Of a DNA stretch of 64,000 bases, positions 33,562 through 42,410 are shown one piece after another (the stretch's first letter is position 1; every line of letters begins with the position of its first letter). The DNA lies in assembly GCF_030503615.1 (NCBI RefSeq), contig NZ_CP129963.1:2480001-2544000 (forward strand), in the 5' to 3' direction. The DNA is from Sphingobacterium sp. BN32. GTDB lineage: Bacteria; Bacteroidota; Bacteroidia; Sphingobacteriales; Sphingobacteriaceae. The notes below the pieces were generated by a model, which worked only from the letters and a program-made list of their open reading frames with translations, was not told where the DNA came from and did no database searches. Made by a program: the position numbers and the translations under genes.

Positions 33562-34395
33562 TTAGATCACTCCATGAATCGCCAACTGTTCTTCCATTTC
33601 TTTTTGAAGTAACAGCGCTTCTTCACGAGCACGCTCTGCAAAGTCCTTCCCTTTCGATGCATAGATAATACCGCGCGTACTGTTTACCAATAACCCGCAG
33701 TCTTTATTCATTCCGTATTGGCACACATCAGCTAAGGAACCGCCCTGCGCACCTACGCCAGGAACGAGCAAGAAATGATCAGGCGCATGTTCGCGAATCT
33801 TCACAAAGGCCTCACCTCGCGTTGCTCCAACCACATACATTAAGTTCTCATCGCTCCCCCAGGTATTTACCTTATCGATAACCTCCTCAAACAATTGCTT
33901 TCCTGCTGCATTGCTGAAGTTTTGAAAGTCTAAGCTCCCTTGATTGGAGGTCAAGGCAAGCACAATCGCCCATTTACCGTCGAAGTCCAAAAATGGAGTC
34001 ACAGAGTCCTCACCCATATAGGGTGCAATCGTAATAGAATCAAAGTTTAATCCTGATACCTCAGGATTAAAAAATGCTTGTGCATACATTTTCGACGTAT
34101 TGCCGATATCGCCACGTTTAGCATCAGCAATCGAGAAGCAGTCCTTAGGTAAGATCTCGCTAGTCTTACGCAAAGACTCCCATCCTTTTACGCCATAGCT
34201 TTCGTAGAATGCAATATTCGGTTTATAAGCCACGCAAAGATCAGCAGTAGCCTCAATAATCGCCTTATTAAAAGCGAAGATAGGATCTTCTTCTTCCAAA
34301 AGATGCTCCGGAATCTTGTTCAAGTCGGTATCCAGTCCAACACATAGGAAACTCTTCTTGCTTTTTATCTGATTAATGAGCTCTTGCTTATTCAT
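33562..34395 (-). CDS. pyrF: Orotidine 5-phosphate decarboxylase
   Basis: Last step of UMP synthesis, decarboxylating OMP. The 277 residues show the second-subfamily (about 270-residue) form: FLCVGLDTD near residue 17, the catalytic DAKRGDIGN near 92-100, and [10 protein letters not shown] plus [13 protein letters not shown] near 225-250 for phosphate binding. It is cytoplasmic and stands alone between the lipoprotein pair and the pseudouridine synthase gene, in the same direction. Confidence 0.96.
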   Translation of the reverse strand: MNKQELINQIKSKKSFLCVGLDTDLNKIPEHLLEEEDPIFAFNKAIIEATADLCVAYKPNIAFYESYGVKGWESLRKTSEILPKDCFSIADAKRGDIGNTSKMYAQAFFNPEVSGLNFDSITIAPYMGEDSVTPFLDFDGKWAIVLALTSNQGSLDFQNFSNAAGKQLFEEVIDKVNTWGSDENLMYVVGATRGEAFVKIREHAPDHFLLVPGVGAQGGSLADVCQYGMNKDCGLLVNSTRGIIYASKGKDFAERAREEALLLQKEMEEQLAIHGVI

Positions 34396-34445
34396 TTCTA
34401 TAGCTTAATTAGGGGTATGTAATGATGATATTCTATTTGATTGTA

Positions 34446-35189
34446 CTAAGCGTCGAATTTCTCCAACTGTTTCAATAAGGTCGCAAAGTCCTTCGGATAT
34501 TCGGCTTCGAAACTATATTCTTTGTCGTTCAATTTGAAGCTTACTGATTTAGAATGCAGCGCGAAACGCTTCATGATCGGTTGTTCCTCCTGATCTTTTG
34601 ATAGGGTATAACCACGTTTTTTGATTTGAGAAAGATAAACCGGCTTCCCTTTGTACATCGCATCACCGACAATAGCAGCCTGTTGTGTCGCTAAGTGGAT
34701 ACGGATTTGGTGCATACGACCTGTAATAGGTTTACACTCGACCAGAGTAAAGTGTTTGAAATAACGGATACTGTTAAAGATGGTCTCCGACGGCTTACCA
34801 TTATAACGGTCGATCGTTACATTCTTATTTCCCTGATTCAGGATTGGAAGATCAACAGTCAAATTCTCGAAGATATGCGTCCCGCCAATAATGGCATGGT
34901 AAATCTTATTTACTCTTCGTTTTTCAAATTCGATAGACATCGAACGGTAGGTTTCTGGATTTTTAGCAATCAGCAATACGCCGGAAGTATCCTTATCCAA
35001 ACGATGGCATACTTGCGCATCTGGATGATATTTCTTCGCCAAGCGAAGGATATTCACCTCACCACCTTCGCGCGCATCCAAAGAGGCAATAAAAGGCGGC
35101 TTATTGATTACAATAAGGTTATCATCTTCATGAATAATTAACTCTTGAAACTTCGGGAATTTAAACTGATTCTGCTCTTTTATATCCAT
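34446..35189 (-). CDS. RluA family RNA pseudouridine synthase
   Basis: A 247-residue enzyme that converts uridine to pseudouridine in rRNA or tRNA. The catalytic aspartate is in VCHRLDKDTSGVLLIAK near residue 66, followed by YHAIIGG and the substrate-loop motif GRMHQIRIHLATQQAAIVGD near 157. There is no S4 RNA-binding domain, so it belongs to the shorter RluA-like group. The exact target nucleotide cannot be read from the sequence. It is divergent from panB. Confidence 0.93.
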   Translation of the reverse strand: MDIKEQNQFKFPKFQELIIHEDDNLIVINKPPFIASLDAREGGEVNILRLAKKYHPDAQVCHRLDKDTSGVLLIAKNPETYRSMSIEFEKRRVNKIYHAIIGGTHIFENLTVDLPILNQGNKNVTIDRYNGKPSETIFNSIRYFKHFTLVECKPITGRMHQIRIHLATQQAAIVGDAMYKGKPVYLSQIKKRGYTLSKDQEEQPIMKRFALHSKSVSFKLNDKEYSFEAEYPKDFATLLKQLEKFDA

Positions 35190-35283
35190 CCTGCAAAAGT
35201 AGGAAATTATAGGTTAATTTTCTATTCCGTAGCGTTGCTATACGTTAAGAACAAGTTTCGAGGCGTTTTCCATGAAAAATAAT

Positions 35284-35291
35284 TAAGTTTG
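35284..35291 (+). promoter_or_regulatory. -7 box of panB
   Basis: TAAGTTTG fits TAnnTTTG and is 18 bases before the ATG at 35310. A TTG codon at 35289 lies within this box and so cannot be the start codon. Confidence 0.5.
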
Positions 35292-35309
35292 CAACTCAAT
35301 CTTAACGCT

Positions 35310-36125
35310 ATGTCAGTACATAAAGTAATTAAAAGAGTGACGACTTCGGCACTTCGTGATATGAAAGCCAGAGGAGAAAAAATCTCGATGTTAACTTCTT
35401 ATGACTATTCCACTGCTCGCATATTAGATGAAGCGGGTGTAGAAGTTCTTTTGGTGGGCGACTCGGCAGCAAATGTCTTTGCCGGATATGAAACCACCCT
35501 ACCCATGACTTTAGACCATATGATCTACCATGCTTCTGCGGTGGCAAGGGCGTCCAAGCGCGCGATGGTGCTTGCTGATTTACCATTCGGCGAATACCAA
35601 GGCTCGGTTGAAGATGCGTATAAAGCTGCTGTTCGGATGATGAAAGAGTCCGGAGCGCATGCTTTAAAGCTTGAAGGTGGTGAGGAGATTATGGATAATA
35701 TCAAGAAAATCGTACAGTCGGGTATTCCGGTATGTGGACACTTGGGATTAACTCCTCAGTCAATCTATAAGTTTGGCGACTTTGGCGTGCGCGCAAAAGA
35801 GGAAGCAGAAGCCAACAGATTAAAATCGGATGCATTGGCTCTACAGGAAGCTGGATGTTTTATGATTGTCTTAGAAAAGATCCCGGCAGCACTTGCAAAA
35901 GAAGTTTCAGAATCTTTGGAAATCCCTACAATTGGTATCGGCGCTGGAAACGGCTGTGACGGACAAGTCTTAGTAGTTAACGACATGCTAGGATTGAACA
36001 AAGAATTTAAACCAAAGTTCCTTCGCTTATACGCCGACCTGCAAGGGGAAATCACCAAGGCTGCAAGCAACTACATCGCCGACGTAAAAGCCGGCACTTT
36101 CCCTAACGAAACAGAACAATACTAA
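35310..36125 (+). CDS. panB: 3-methyl-2-oxobutanoate hydroxymethyltransferase
   Basis: First committed step of pantothenate synthesis: transfers a hydroxymethyl group from methylenetetrahydrofolate to ketoisovalerate. The 271 residues have the family blocks KISMLTSYDYSTARILDEAG, LLVGDSAANVFAGYETTLPM, the metal ligands in VLADLPFGEYQG, EGGEEI, CGHLGLTPQS and IPTIGIGAGNGCDGQVLV. The ATG at 35310 gives the usual N terminus; upstream is the promoter. A small membrane protein gene follows with a single base between. Confidence 0.96.
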   Translation: MSVHKVIKRVTTSALRDMKARGEKISMLTSYDYSTARILDEAGVEVLLVGDSAANVFAGYETTLPMTLDHMIYHASAVARASKRAMVLADLPFGEYQGSVEDAYKAAVRMMKESGAHALKLEGGEEIMDNIKKIVQSGIPVCGHLGLTPQSIYKFGDFGVRAKEEAEANRLKSDALALQEAGCFMIVLEKIPAALAKEVSESLEIPTIGIGAGNGCDGQVLVVNDMLGLNKEFKPKFLRLYADLQGEITKAASNYIADVKAGTFPNETEQY

Positions 36126-36126
36126 T

Positions 36127-36732
36127 ATGTCTAAAATCCTGCTTATTGTTATTCTTCTGGGAGTTCTGCTCTATTATATTTCGCGCAGAATTATGATGAG
36201 AACAAAATCATCAACGGAGATACAGCGTAGCAATAAGCAGGGTTATTATATCTTAGACGCTGGCAGCAAGGTCGTAAGCAAAGCCATAAAAGCCACAACC
36301 TACAGTGTCGCTATCGGCGTGGTCTTATTGATCATTACCCTAGTGCTCGCTATCAAGATCAAAATACTGTTCTTTCTTTTACCGATTAGCCTGTACCTGA
36401 TTAGCCAGGTATTTCTATTGAATAACCACTTAAAGTATGTGCGCGATCAACAAGTTTGGTTCCATCCACAAACGAAAGAAGTGGTCGTCGAATGGTTGAG
36501 CGGAAGACAAGTTCGCTTTAATTTGGAAAGAGACGTGAAGCAGATTAAATCAGTACAATCAGTCCAAAAAAACAATGGTGTACTTTTCGGATACCACGAG
36601 CTGATATTAGCGCAAGGCTCGATCTACATCCCCTACCTCATGGAAGAAAGCCCATTGAACAACCGCTTCTTTGCCGAGCTTAAAACCAAAGGACTGGAAA
36701 AACCAAAAACCAGCCTCTTCCCGAGCATCTAA
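36127..36732 (+). CDS. Hypothetical membrane protein, 201 residues
   Basis: I do not recognise a named family. The product has an N-terminal helix (ILLIVILLGVLLYYIS) and a helical pair (SVAIGVVLLIITLVLAI, ILFFLLPISLYLISQVF), followed by a soluble C-terminal part of about 90 residues (VWFHPQTKEVVVEWLSGRQVRFNLERDVKQI) with a beta pattern resembling bacterial PH-like domains. The ATG follows the panB stop after one base, so it is probably cotranscribed with panB, but no functional link to pantothenate is evident. Confidence 0.72.
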   Translation: MSKILLIVILLGVLLYYISRRIMMRTKSSTEIQRSNKQGYYILDAGSKVVSKAIKATTYSVAIGVVLLIITLVLAIKIKILFFLLPISLYLISQVFLLNNHLKYVRDQQVWFHPQTKEVVVEWLSGRQVRFNLERDVKQIKSVQSVQKNNGVLFGYHELILAQGSIYIPYLMEESPLNNRFFAELKTKGLEKPKTSLFPSI

Positions 36733-36750
36733 ACATGCCGCTCAGTTCAT

Positions 36751-36781
36751 AATTATATAACATTATCTAGAAATTATATAA
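36751..36781. promoter_or_regulatory. Direct repeat, possible operator of the copper ATPase gene
   Basis: AATTATATAA occurs at 36751-36760 and again at 36772-36781, 21 bases apart (two helical turns). Each contains the palindrome TTATATAA. They lie 50-80 bases before the ATG of the P-type ATPase. The regulator is unknown. Confidence 0.45.
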
Positions 36782-36830
36782 TCCCAACAATCTTATTATC
36801 CGGAACTTTGTTATCAAAGAAAGGATAATT

Positions 36831-39506
36831 ATGAGCACGACTAAAACATATGGAATTTCAGGAATGACTTGCAATGGTTGTCGAACCAATGTGGAGAAGA
36901 AATTGAACGAAGTTCCGGGCATAAAGGCTGCTGTAAAGTTAGAAACCGGCGAAGCAGAAATTACTGCCGATGAAAACATCAGCACGCCAGAACTACAAGC
37001 GAAACTAGATGAGCTGGGGGGTGCCTATAAAATCAGTGAAGATAAAAATCATGCGACTGCACCTGCGGAACATCCAAAGGAAGAATCGCCAAGCGGCCAA
37101 TATATCTGTCCGATGTTTTGTGAAGGTGAAGACAAAATATATCACGAACCGGGAAGATGTCCGGTCTGTGGCATGTTCTTGCGACCCGTTGAAAAGGTAC
37201 AGAAGCCAGACCCACATGCTAAGCATCAGCATGGACATGCACACGCGCATGGAAAACCTGTCGCCAGCGCAAGCAATGCGGGCAAGTATTACTGCCCGAT
37301 GATGTGCGAAGGCGACAAAGTTTATGATAAATTCGGCTCATGCCCTGTCTGCGGAATGAATCTTGAAAAAATCCCGGAGATGACCGTCAAGGTAGAATAC
37401 ACCTGCCCAATGCACCCTGAAATCGTTCAGGATCATCCCGGAAACTGCCCTATATGTGGAATGGACCTGGTACCCAATCAGGTAACCGAGGAAGAAGATC
37501 AACATTATAAAGACTTATTGAAAAAATTCTGGATATCTGTTGCTTGTACCCTGCCGATATTTATACTGTCTATGGGCGATATGCTTCCCGGGCAACCTAT
37601 ATCTAAGATTATCCCCTATCAGTTCAATGCCTGGATACAGTTAATATTGACCATACCGGTTGTGTTTTACACTTGCTGGATGTTCTTTGAACGCGCTTGG
37701 ACCTCTTTTAAGACATGGAACTTAAACATGTTCAGCTTAATTGGTCTTGGTGCAGCCGCTGCTTTCATCTTTAGCTTGTTAGCCTTATTCTTTCCGCAGA
37801 TTTTCCCTGCAGAACTAAAAGGCCATCACGGTGAAGTCCATCTCTATTTCGAATCCGCAGCGGTGATCCTTACGCTTGTCCTGCTTGGGCAGGTCATGGA
37901 GGCTAAAGCACATTCGAAAACCAATAGCGCTATCAAAGAACTCATCAAGTTATCCCCTGCCGAGGCGATTGTCGTGGTCGATGGCAAGGATAAAAAGGTA
38001 TCGATTCATGATGTCAAGCTTGGCGATATTTTACGCGTTAGGGCCGGCGACAAAGTCCCTGTGGATGGTATTGTGGAAGAAGGAAACACGTCTATTGATG
38101 AGTCCATGATTACCGGCGAACCTATACCGGTAGAGAAAGCACCGGAAGATAAAGTAATAGGCGGTACAATCAACGGCAACCATGAAATCCTGATTAAAGC
38201 CGAGAAAGTTGGTAGCGAGACTTTATTATCCCAAATTATACAATTGGTAAATACCGCGAGCAGAAGCCAGCCACCGATTCAAAAACTAACGGATAAAGTT
38301 TCTAAAATATTTGTCCCTACGGTAATTGTCATTGCGATTATCACCTTTATCGCTTGGTCGGCATCGGCTGTGCCGAACAGTACGGCGATGGCATTTTCTA
38401 ACCTATTGGCGGTTTTAATTGTTGCCTGTCCTTGTGCATTAGGGCTAGCGACTCCGATGTCTGTCATGGTAGGAATTGGCAAAGGCGCGAAGAACGGCAT
38501 CTTGATCAAGAATTCCGAAGCGTTGGAAAAACTAGAGAAAGCGGATGTCCTTATCGTTGATAAAACAGGTACTATTACTTCGGGAAAACCTAGCGTCTCG
38601 GAAGTCGTGTCGGGCAATCCTAAATTTCAAGAAAAGGATATCCTACAGATTGCGGCTTCGGTAAATAAGAACAGTACCCACCCCCTAGCGCAAGCCATGC
38701 TGGATAAAGCAAAAGAAGAAGGTTCGCAACTATTGGATGTCGTTCAATTTGAAAACATTGCAGGGAAAGGCGTAAAGGGCAATATACATCATATGAACGT
38801 CCTGTTAGGCACGCCAAGATTGATGAAGGAACAAAACATTGTTTTAGATAAAAGCCAAGAGCAACAGATCGAAGAACTACAGAAAAAGGGCAACTCGGTA
38901 TCTGTATTAGCGATCGATGGGCAGTTTGCCGGCCTTGTCGCTGCCTTTGATGCATTGAAAGATAGCAGTATCGAAGCGATCAAAAAATTTCAGGATGAAG
39001 GAATTGAGGTCCATATGTTTACCGGAGATAACCAAAACACGGCAGAGATCGTTGCTAAACAAGCAGGGATTAAGCATGTTCAGGCGAGCTTACTGCCCGA
39101 AGACAAATTAAACGGTATTAAGAAAATACAAGCCGAAGGCAAGAAAGTCATCATGGTGGGCGACGGAATCAACGACGCACCTGCATTGACGCAAGCGGAT
39201 ATTGGCATAGCTATGGGAACAGGAACAGATGTCGCGATACAGAGCGCGGAGATAACGCTGGTAAAAGGCGATCTAAAGGCCGTTCATAAAGCCTATAAAC
39301 TAAGTAAAATGATGCTGCGAAACATTAAGCAAAACTTAGGATTTGCCTTTCTATATAATGTAATCGGTATTCCGATTGCTGCGGGAATTTTATACCCGAG
39401 TTTCGGCATCCTTATGTCTCCGATGATTGCCGCAGCGGCAATGAGTCTGAGCTCGGTGTCGGTTATTGTCAACTCACTGCGATTGAACAATAGCTCATTA
39501 GATTAA
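36831..39506 (+). CDS. Copper-type P1B ATPase with HMA and three CxxC/CPxCGM domains
   Basis: An 891-residue heavy-metal-translocating P-type ATPase of the CopA/CopB type, probably exporting copper across the inner membrane. The N terminus has one HMA domain (GMTCNGCRTN, residues 7-16). Three tandem heavy-metal-binding domains of the HMBD type follow, each ending CPVCGM or CPICGM (about 89-114, 154-180 and 189-215), and the first two are separated by a His-rich linker (HAKHQHGHAHAHG). The membrane core has VACPCALG near 531-538, the phosphorylated Asp in VDKTGT near 578, the HP motif STHPLAQAM and the hinge VGDGINDAPAL. A Shine-Dalgarno-like AAAGGA precedes the ATG. Transcribed alone. Confidence 0.93.
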   Translation: MSTTKTYGISGMTCNGCRTNVEKKLNEVPGIKAAVKLETGEAEITADENISTPELQAKLDELGGAYKISEDKNHATAPAEHPKEESPSGQYICPMFCEGEDKIYHEPGRCPVCGMFLRPVEKVQKPDPHAKHQHGHAHAHGKPVASASNAGKYYCPMMCEGDKVYDKFGSCPVCGMNLEKIPEMTVKVEYTCPMHPEIVQDHPGNCPICGMDLVPNQVTEEEDQHYKDLLKKFWISVACTLPIFILSMGDMLPGQPISKIIPYQFNAWIQLILTIPVVFYTCWMFFERAWTSFKTWNLNMFSLIGLGAAAAFIFSLLALFFPQIFPAELKGHHGEVHLYFESAAVILTLVLLGQVMEAKAHSKTNSAIKELIKLSPAEAIVVVDGKDKKVSIHDVKLGDILRVRAGDKVPVDGIVEEGNTSIDESMITGEPIPVEKAPEDKVIGGTINGNHEILIKAEKVGSETLLSQIIQLVNTASRSQPPIQKLTDKVSKIFVPTVIVIAIITFIAWSASAVPNSTAMAFSNLLAVLIVACPCALGLATPMSVMVGIGKGAKNGILIKNSEALEKLEKADVLIVDKTGTITSGKPSVSEVVSGNPKFQEKDILQIAASVNKNSTHPLAQAMLDKAKEEGSQLLDVVQFENIAGKGVKGNIHHMNVLLGTPRLMKEQNIVLDKSQEQQIEELQKKGNSVSVLAIDGQFAGLVAAFDALKDSSIEAIKKFQDEGIEVHMFTGDNQNTAEIVAKQAGIKHVQASLLPEDKLNGIKKIQAEGKKVIMVGDGINDAPALTQADIGIAMGTGTDVAIQSAEITLVKGDLKAVHKAYKLSKMMLRNIKQNLGFAFLYNVIGIPIAAGILYPSFGILMSPMIAAAAMSLSSVSVIVNSLRLNNSSLD

Positions 39507-39526
39507 TTTTTCTACAGTTTATATCG

Positions 39527-39580
39527 AGCTGTTCAGCATCCTTTTCTTCAGGGATAAAGACTGTTGAACAGCTTTTGTTT
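39527..39580. terminator. Terminator of the copper ATPase gene
   Basis: AGCTGTTCA (39527-39535) pairs with TGAACAGCT (39565-39573), followed by TTTTGTTTTT. The loop is long (29 bases) and may form a second helix. Confidence 0.6.
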
Positions 39581-40762
39581 TTAATTGTGCTTCAACTTAT
39601 TAGCGTAGCGCAAATGAGCTAGTAGCGCCAAAGATGCAAAACCAACCCCCACAGCACAGACACCGCCCCAGCCGGCAAATTCCCAGGCATAGGCCGCAAA
39701 CCAGGACCCTAAGGATCCGCCGATGAAATAGCTGACCATGTAAACCGTATTTAAACGACTTGTCGCCGTAGTTTTTATGGAAAAGAAATCAGATTGGTTC
39801 ATGATGTGGGTAGACTGCAAGCCTAGATCAATTAAGATAATACCGATAATCAAGCCTATATAGGTATTCCCGCCAAAATAGGTAAACAACCAGCTCCCTA
39901 GTAAAATACACAAGGAGATCAGAATGATTTTATTGACTTCCCAACGCTTAGTCAACTGACCTACGAACGCTGCAGACAGGGCTCCCGCGGCACCGACCAA
40001 TCCAAAGCTACCCGCGACGGAAGGCCCAGCCTCGAAAGGCGGTTGCTCTAGATGGAACGCTAAAGTCGTAAAGATGCCACATAGCGACCCAAAGCCCATT
40101 GCGCCTCGAAATGCGGCCAAGCGAAGAACGGGCTGCGTCTTTGCCAGATGCCAAACCGATCGCATCAAGGAAAGGTAATTCCCAGTGAAATTCGGCTTAA
40201 TTTCTGGAAACAACCTATATATACAAACCCATGCAATCACCATCAAGCCTGCCGCCGCCCAATAAATGCTGCGCCATCCGAACAAGTCGCCAACAATGCC
40301 GCCAACGAAACGAGATAACAAAATCCCTAATAACAAGCCCGACATAATCAATCCCAGGTTCTTCGAACGGTTCTCAGCAGTCGACAAATCTGCCGCCATT
40401 GGTATAAACAATTGCGGAACAACCGAGGTTACACCCAAAAGAAAACTCGACACAAACAGCATCCACAGCTGATTTGCCGTCGCCATGCAAAGTAGCACTG
40501 CCAATACCAAAACGAGATCAAAGAGAATAAGACGCTTCCGCATAATCTTATCGCCCAAGGGAATAATCAGCAGCAGACCCGCCGCATACCCCACCTGTGT
40601 CAAAACCGTAATCTTACTGACCGCAGCCTCAGAAACAGCAAACTCCGTAGCGATTTTTCCCAATAAAGGTTGATTGTAATAAATATTGGCGACGATTAAA
40701 GCTGAAAATATAGTCATCAACCAGAGAACAGTAGAAGAAAGTTTAGGAGATTCCGAGTTCAT
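39581..40762 (-). CDS. MFS transporter
   Basis: A 393-residue major-facilitator protein with 12 predicted helices. Early segments VLWLMTIFSALIVANIYYNQPLL and KITVLTQVGYAAGLLLIIPLGDKIMRKRL match the drug:H+ antiporter / YgaY-like branch, with the loop 2-3 signature GDKIMRKR. Substrate is unknown; sugar or drug efflux is likely. The ATG at 40762 (MNSESPKLS) opens just before helix 1; the frame extends 20 codons upstream without purpose. It is divergent from the beta-barrel gene across a 390-base regulatory space. Confidence 0.85.
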   Translation of the reverse strand: MNSESPKLSSTVLWLMTIFSALIVANIYYNQPLLGKIATEFAVSEAAVSKITVLTQVGYAAGLLLIIPLGDKIMRKRLILFDLVLVLAVLLCMATANQLWMLFVSSFLLGVTSVVPQLFIPMAADLSTAENRSKNLGLIMSGLLLGILLSRFVGGIVGDLFGWRSIYWAAAGLMVIAWVCIYRLFPEIKPNFTGNYLSLMRSVWHLAKTQPVLRLAAFRGAMGFGSLCGIFTTLAFHLEQPPFEAGPSVAGSFGLVGAAGALSAAFVGQLTKRWEVNKIILISLCILLGSWLFTYFGGNTYIGLIIGIILIDLGLQSTHIMNQSDFFSIKTTATSRLNTVYMVSYFIGGSLGSWFAAYAWEFAGWGGVCAVGVGFASLALLAHLRYANKLKHN

Positions 40763-41152
40763 AGCGCGTGTGCAAATTATCAATTCGGCGGCTAAGCTAT
40801 TAAACTTATTGACAAGTTTCAATTCACCTGTTCGATTTATCTTCCCTTAGCTAATTTGTTACCAACAAGCAATGCTGTCATACATTTTTACTGACAATAC
40901 CTGTCATACTGACTTATTTTGAACAATGTTCAACATTTGGCAGTTATGCTTTCTTTCTAGTTTTGTTTACGCAATGTCATTAAAGTTTTCGTTATATTTT
41001 TTTAATTTATAATAACATATTAAAAATTAACCCATTAGCGTTTACATCTGTTCGTCTCTCCATTATGCAGACTCCATAGCTATACTTTTGGCATTTGATT
41101 TGAATAACTGACTATACATGACACAATAGTCAATAATTAAAATAACAAAAAC
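40763..41152. promoter_or_regulatory. Intergenic regulatory space with palindrome and TGTCA repeats
   Basis: No open frame of note. At 40919-40933 is the perfect dyad TTGAAC-AAT-GTTCAA. Just upstream, CTGTCATA occurs at 40875-40882 and 40901-40908 (26 bases apart) with ACTGACA between, giving an inverted TGTCA/TGACA pattern. The -7 box candidate of the beta-barrel gene is TACTTTTG at 41083-41090. The region probably controls both the MFS gene and the barrel gene. Confidence 0.5.
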
Positions 41153-41746
41153 ATGAAAAAATTATTACTTACTTTAACTGCTGTTACAGCTATTACATTT
41201 GCATCTCAAGCACAAACTGAAAAAGGTAAAATCATTCTTGGCGGACAAGTTGGTTTCGCTGGTGAATCAATCAAAGATATAGACGTTAAAACTACAGGTT
41301 TTAGCATCATCCCTCAAGTAGGATATTTCGTAGCAGATAACATCGCTATCGGTACAGGTGTTGGTTACTCTTGGAATAAAGCAGAGGAAACTAAAGATAA
41401 TGACCAAACGGTTGGAAAATTTGTTGTATCACCTTACGGTAGAATGTACAGCAAAAACGATGGTCCTGTAAAATTCTTCGGACAGTTAACTGTTCCTATG
41501 GCATGGGGTACTGCAAAAGTAAACGATACTAAAACAGCTACTACTGCTGATTACGGTGTAGAATTAGCGCCAGGTATTGCTTACTTCCCAACTAGCAACA
41601 TCGGTATCGAGTTGAAAGTTAGAGGTCTATACTACAATAACGGATCGGTTAAAAATGAAACTACTGACACGAAAGTTACTACGAACAGCTACGGTTTAGA
41701 TGCTAACTCGTTAGCTCCAACTTTAGGTGTACAATTCCACTTTTAA
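41153..41746 (+). CDS. Outer-membrane beta-barrel protein (OmpW/PorT-like type)
   Basis: A 197-residue protein with signal peptide (KKLLLTLTAVTAITFASQAQ) and eight predicted amphipathic strands, for example KIILGGQVGFAG, NIAIGTGVGYSW and VKFFGQLTVPMAWG, ending LAPTLGVQFHF, with the terminal aromatic residue needed for barrel assembly. Small eight-stranded porin-like proteins of this type are common and often abundant in Bacteroidota. Codon use is strong in GGT and GTT, in keeping with high expression. Function is unknown. Confidence 0.85.
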   Translation: MKKLLLTLTAVTAITFASQAQTEKGKIILGGQVGFAGESIKDIDVKTTGFSIIPQVGYFVADNIAIGTGVGYSWNKAEETKDNDQTVGKFVVSPYGRMYSKNDGPVKFFGQLTVPMAWGTAKVNDTKTATTADYGVELAPGIAYFPTSNIGIELKVRGLYYNNGSVKNETTDTKVTTNSYGLDANSLAPTLGVQFHF

Positions 41747-41752
41747 TATCCC

Positions 41753-41824
41753 GATGTCCGTCATAGGACATCAGCACATAATATGTTAAATAAATAGTAA
41801 AGGGTTGCCGAGAGGCGACCCTTT
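41753..41824. terminator. Two hairpins after the beta-barrel gene
   Basis: GATGTCC / GGACATC (41753-41772) and AAAGGGTTGCC / GGCGACCCTTT (41799-41824). The second has A and T tracts on its sides and probably serves both the barrel and the convergent NUDIX gene. Confidence 0.65.
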
Positions 41825-41861
41825 GTCGTATAAGTTGCACTGCGCGCAATGCGTTGGCTCG

Positions 41862-42281
41862 CTAGTTTTGCTTCTGGAGCCAATGTGGCAACGCGAATTC
41901 TTTCAGTAAATTGGCCAATTTAAAATCGGCTATCTCTTCTTTGGCGAGCCAATGTACTTCTTTCAATTCTGCGTGGGGCTTTAAATCTTGTTGAGTCTCG
42001 GAAATATCCACTTTAAATACATAGCCTCTTACGGTCTTGCCGACCTCATTGACCGCTTTTGCTTCATGTATTCCCAATAGATTTAGTTGTTCCTTCACTA
42101 GTGGTAAGTTCAGTTCTTCCTTTAATTCCCGACAGAGTGCATCAATGGCTTCTTCATCAACCTCTATCTTCCCACCTGGTAACTGATAGTAAGTCGACGA
42201 TTGCTTTTGCACGACCAACATTTTATTTTGCGAGTTAATAATAATTGCCACAGCAATCTGTAGTATTTGCGCCTCATTCAT
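41862..42281 (-). CDS. NUDIX hydrolase (MutT-like)
   Basis: Hydrolyses nucleoside-diphosphate derivatives; the exact substrate is not readable. The 139 residues contain a full Nudix box GGKIEVDEEAIDALCREL followed by KEELNL (G-x5-E-x7-REUxEE pattern) near residue 46. The start at 42281 (MNEAQILQ) is preceded directly by GGAGG on the minus strand, an unusually good Shine-Dalgarno sequence for this genome but only one base from the ATG. A TTG start 11 codons upstream is the alternative. Confidence 0.9.
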   Translation of the reverse strand: MNEAQILQIAVAIIINSQNKMLVVQKQSSTYYQLPGGKIEVDEEAIDALCRELKEELNLPLVKEQLNLLGIHEAKAVNEVGKTVRGYVFKVDISETQQDLKPHAELKEVHWLAKEEIADFKLANLLKEFALPHWLQKQN

Positions 42282-42362
42282 ACCTCCAAAGTTAACTTTT
42301 TTGCGATAATTCAAATAGTGGAACGATTTTTAGTAGTCTACCTATGGATATATAGTAATTTA

Positions 42363-42370
42363 TATCTTTG
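42363..42370 (+). promoter_or_regulatory. -7 box of the L,D-transpeptidase lipoprotein gene
   Basis: TATCTTTG lies 40 bases before the ATG at 42411, so an upstream in-frame start at 42267 would not be on the transcript. Confidence 0.45.
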
Positions 42371-42410
42371 GGCAATTTTTAACTTAATATTTTTCAACCC
42401 TATTTACCGA

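Noticed and set aside
34695..35141. 148-codon plus-strand frame opposite the RluA-family gene
   Set aside because: The minus strand encodes the catalytic RLDKDTSG motif; the plus frame resembles nothing.
40919..40933. LexA operator
   Set aside because: The half-sites GAAC/GTTC are spaced by three bases, while known sites of that type need four; no damage gene is adjacent.
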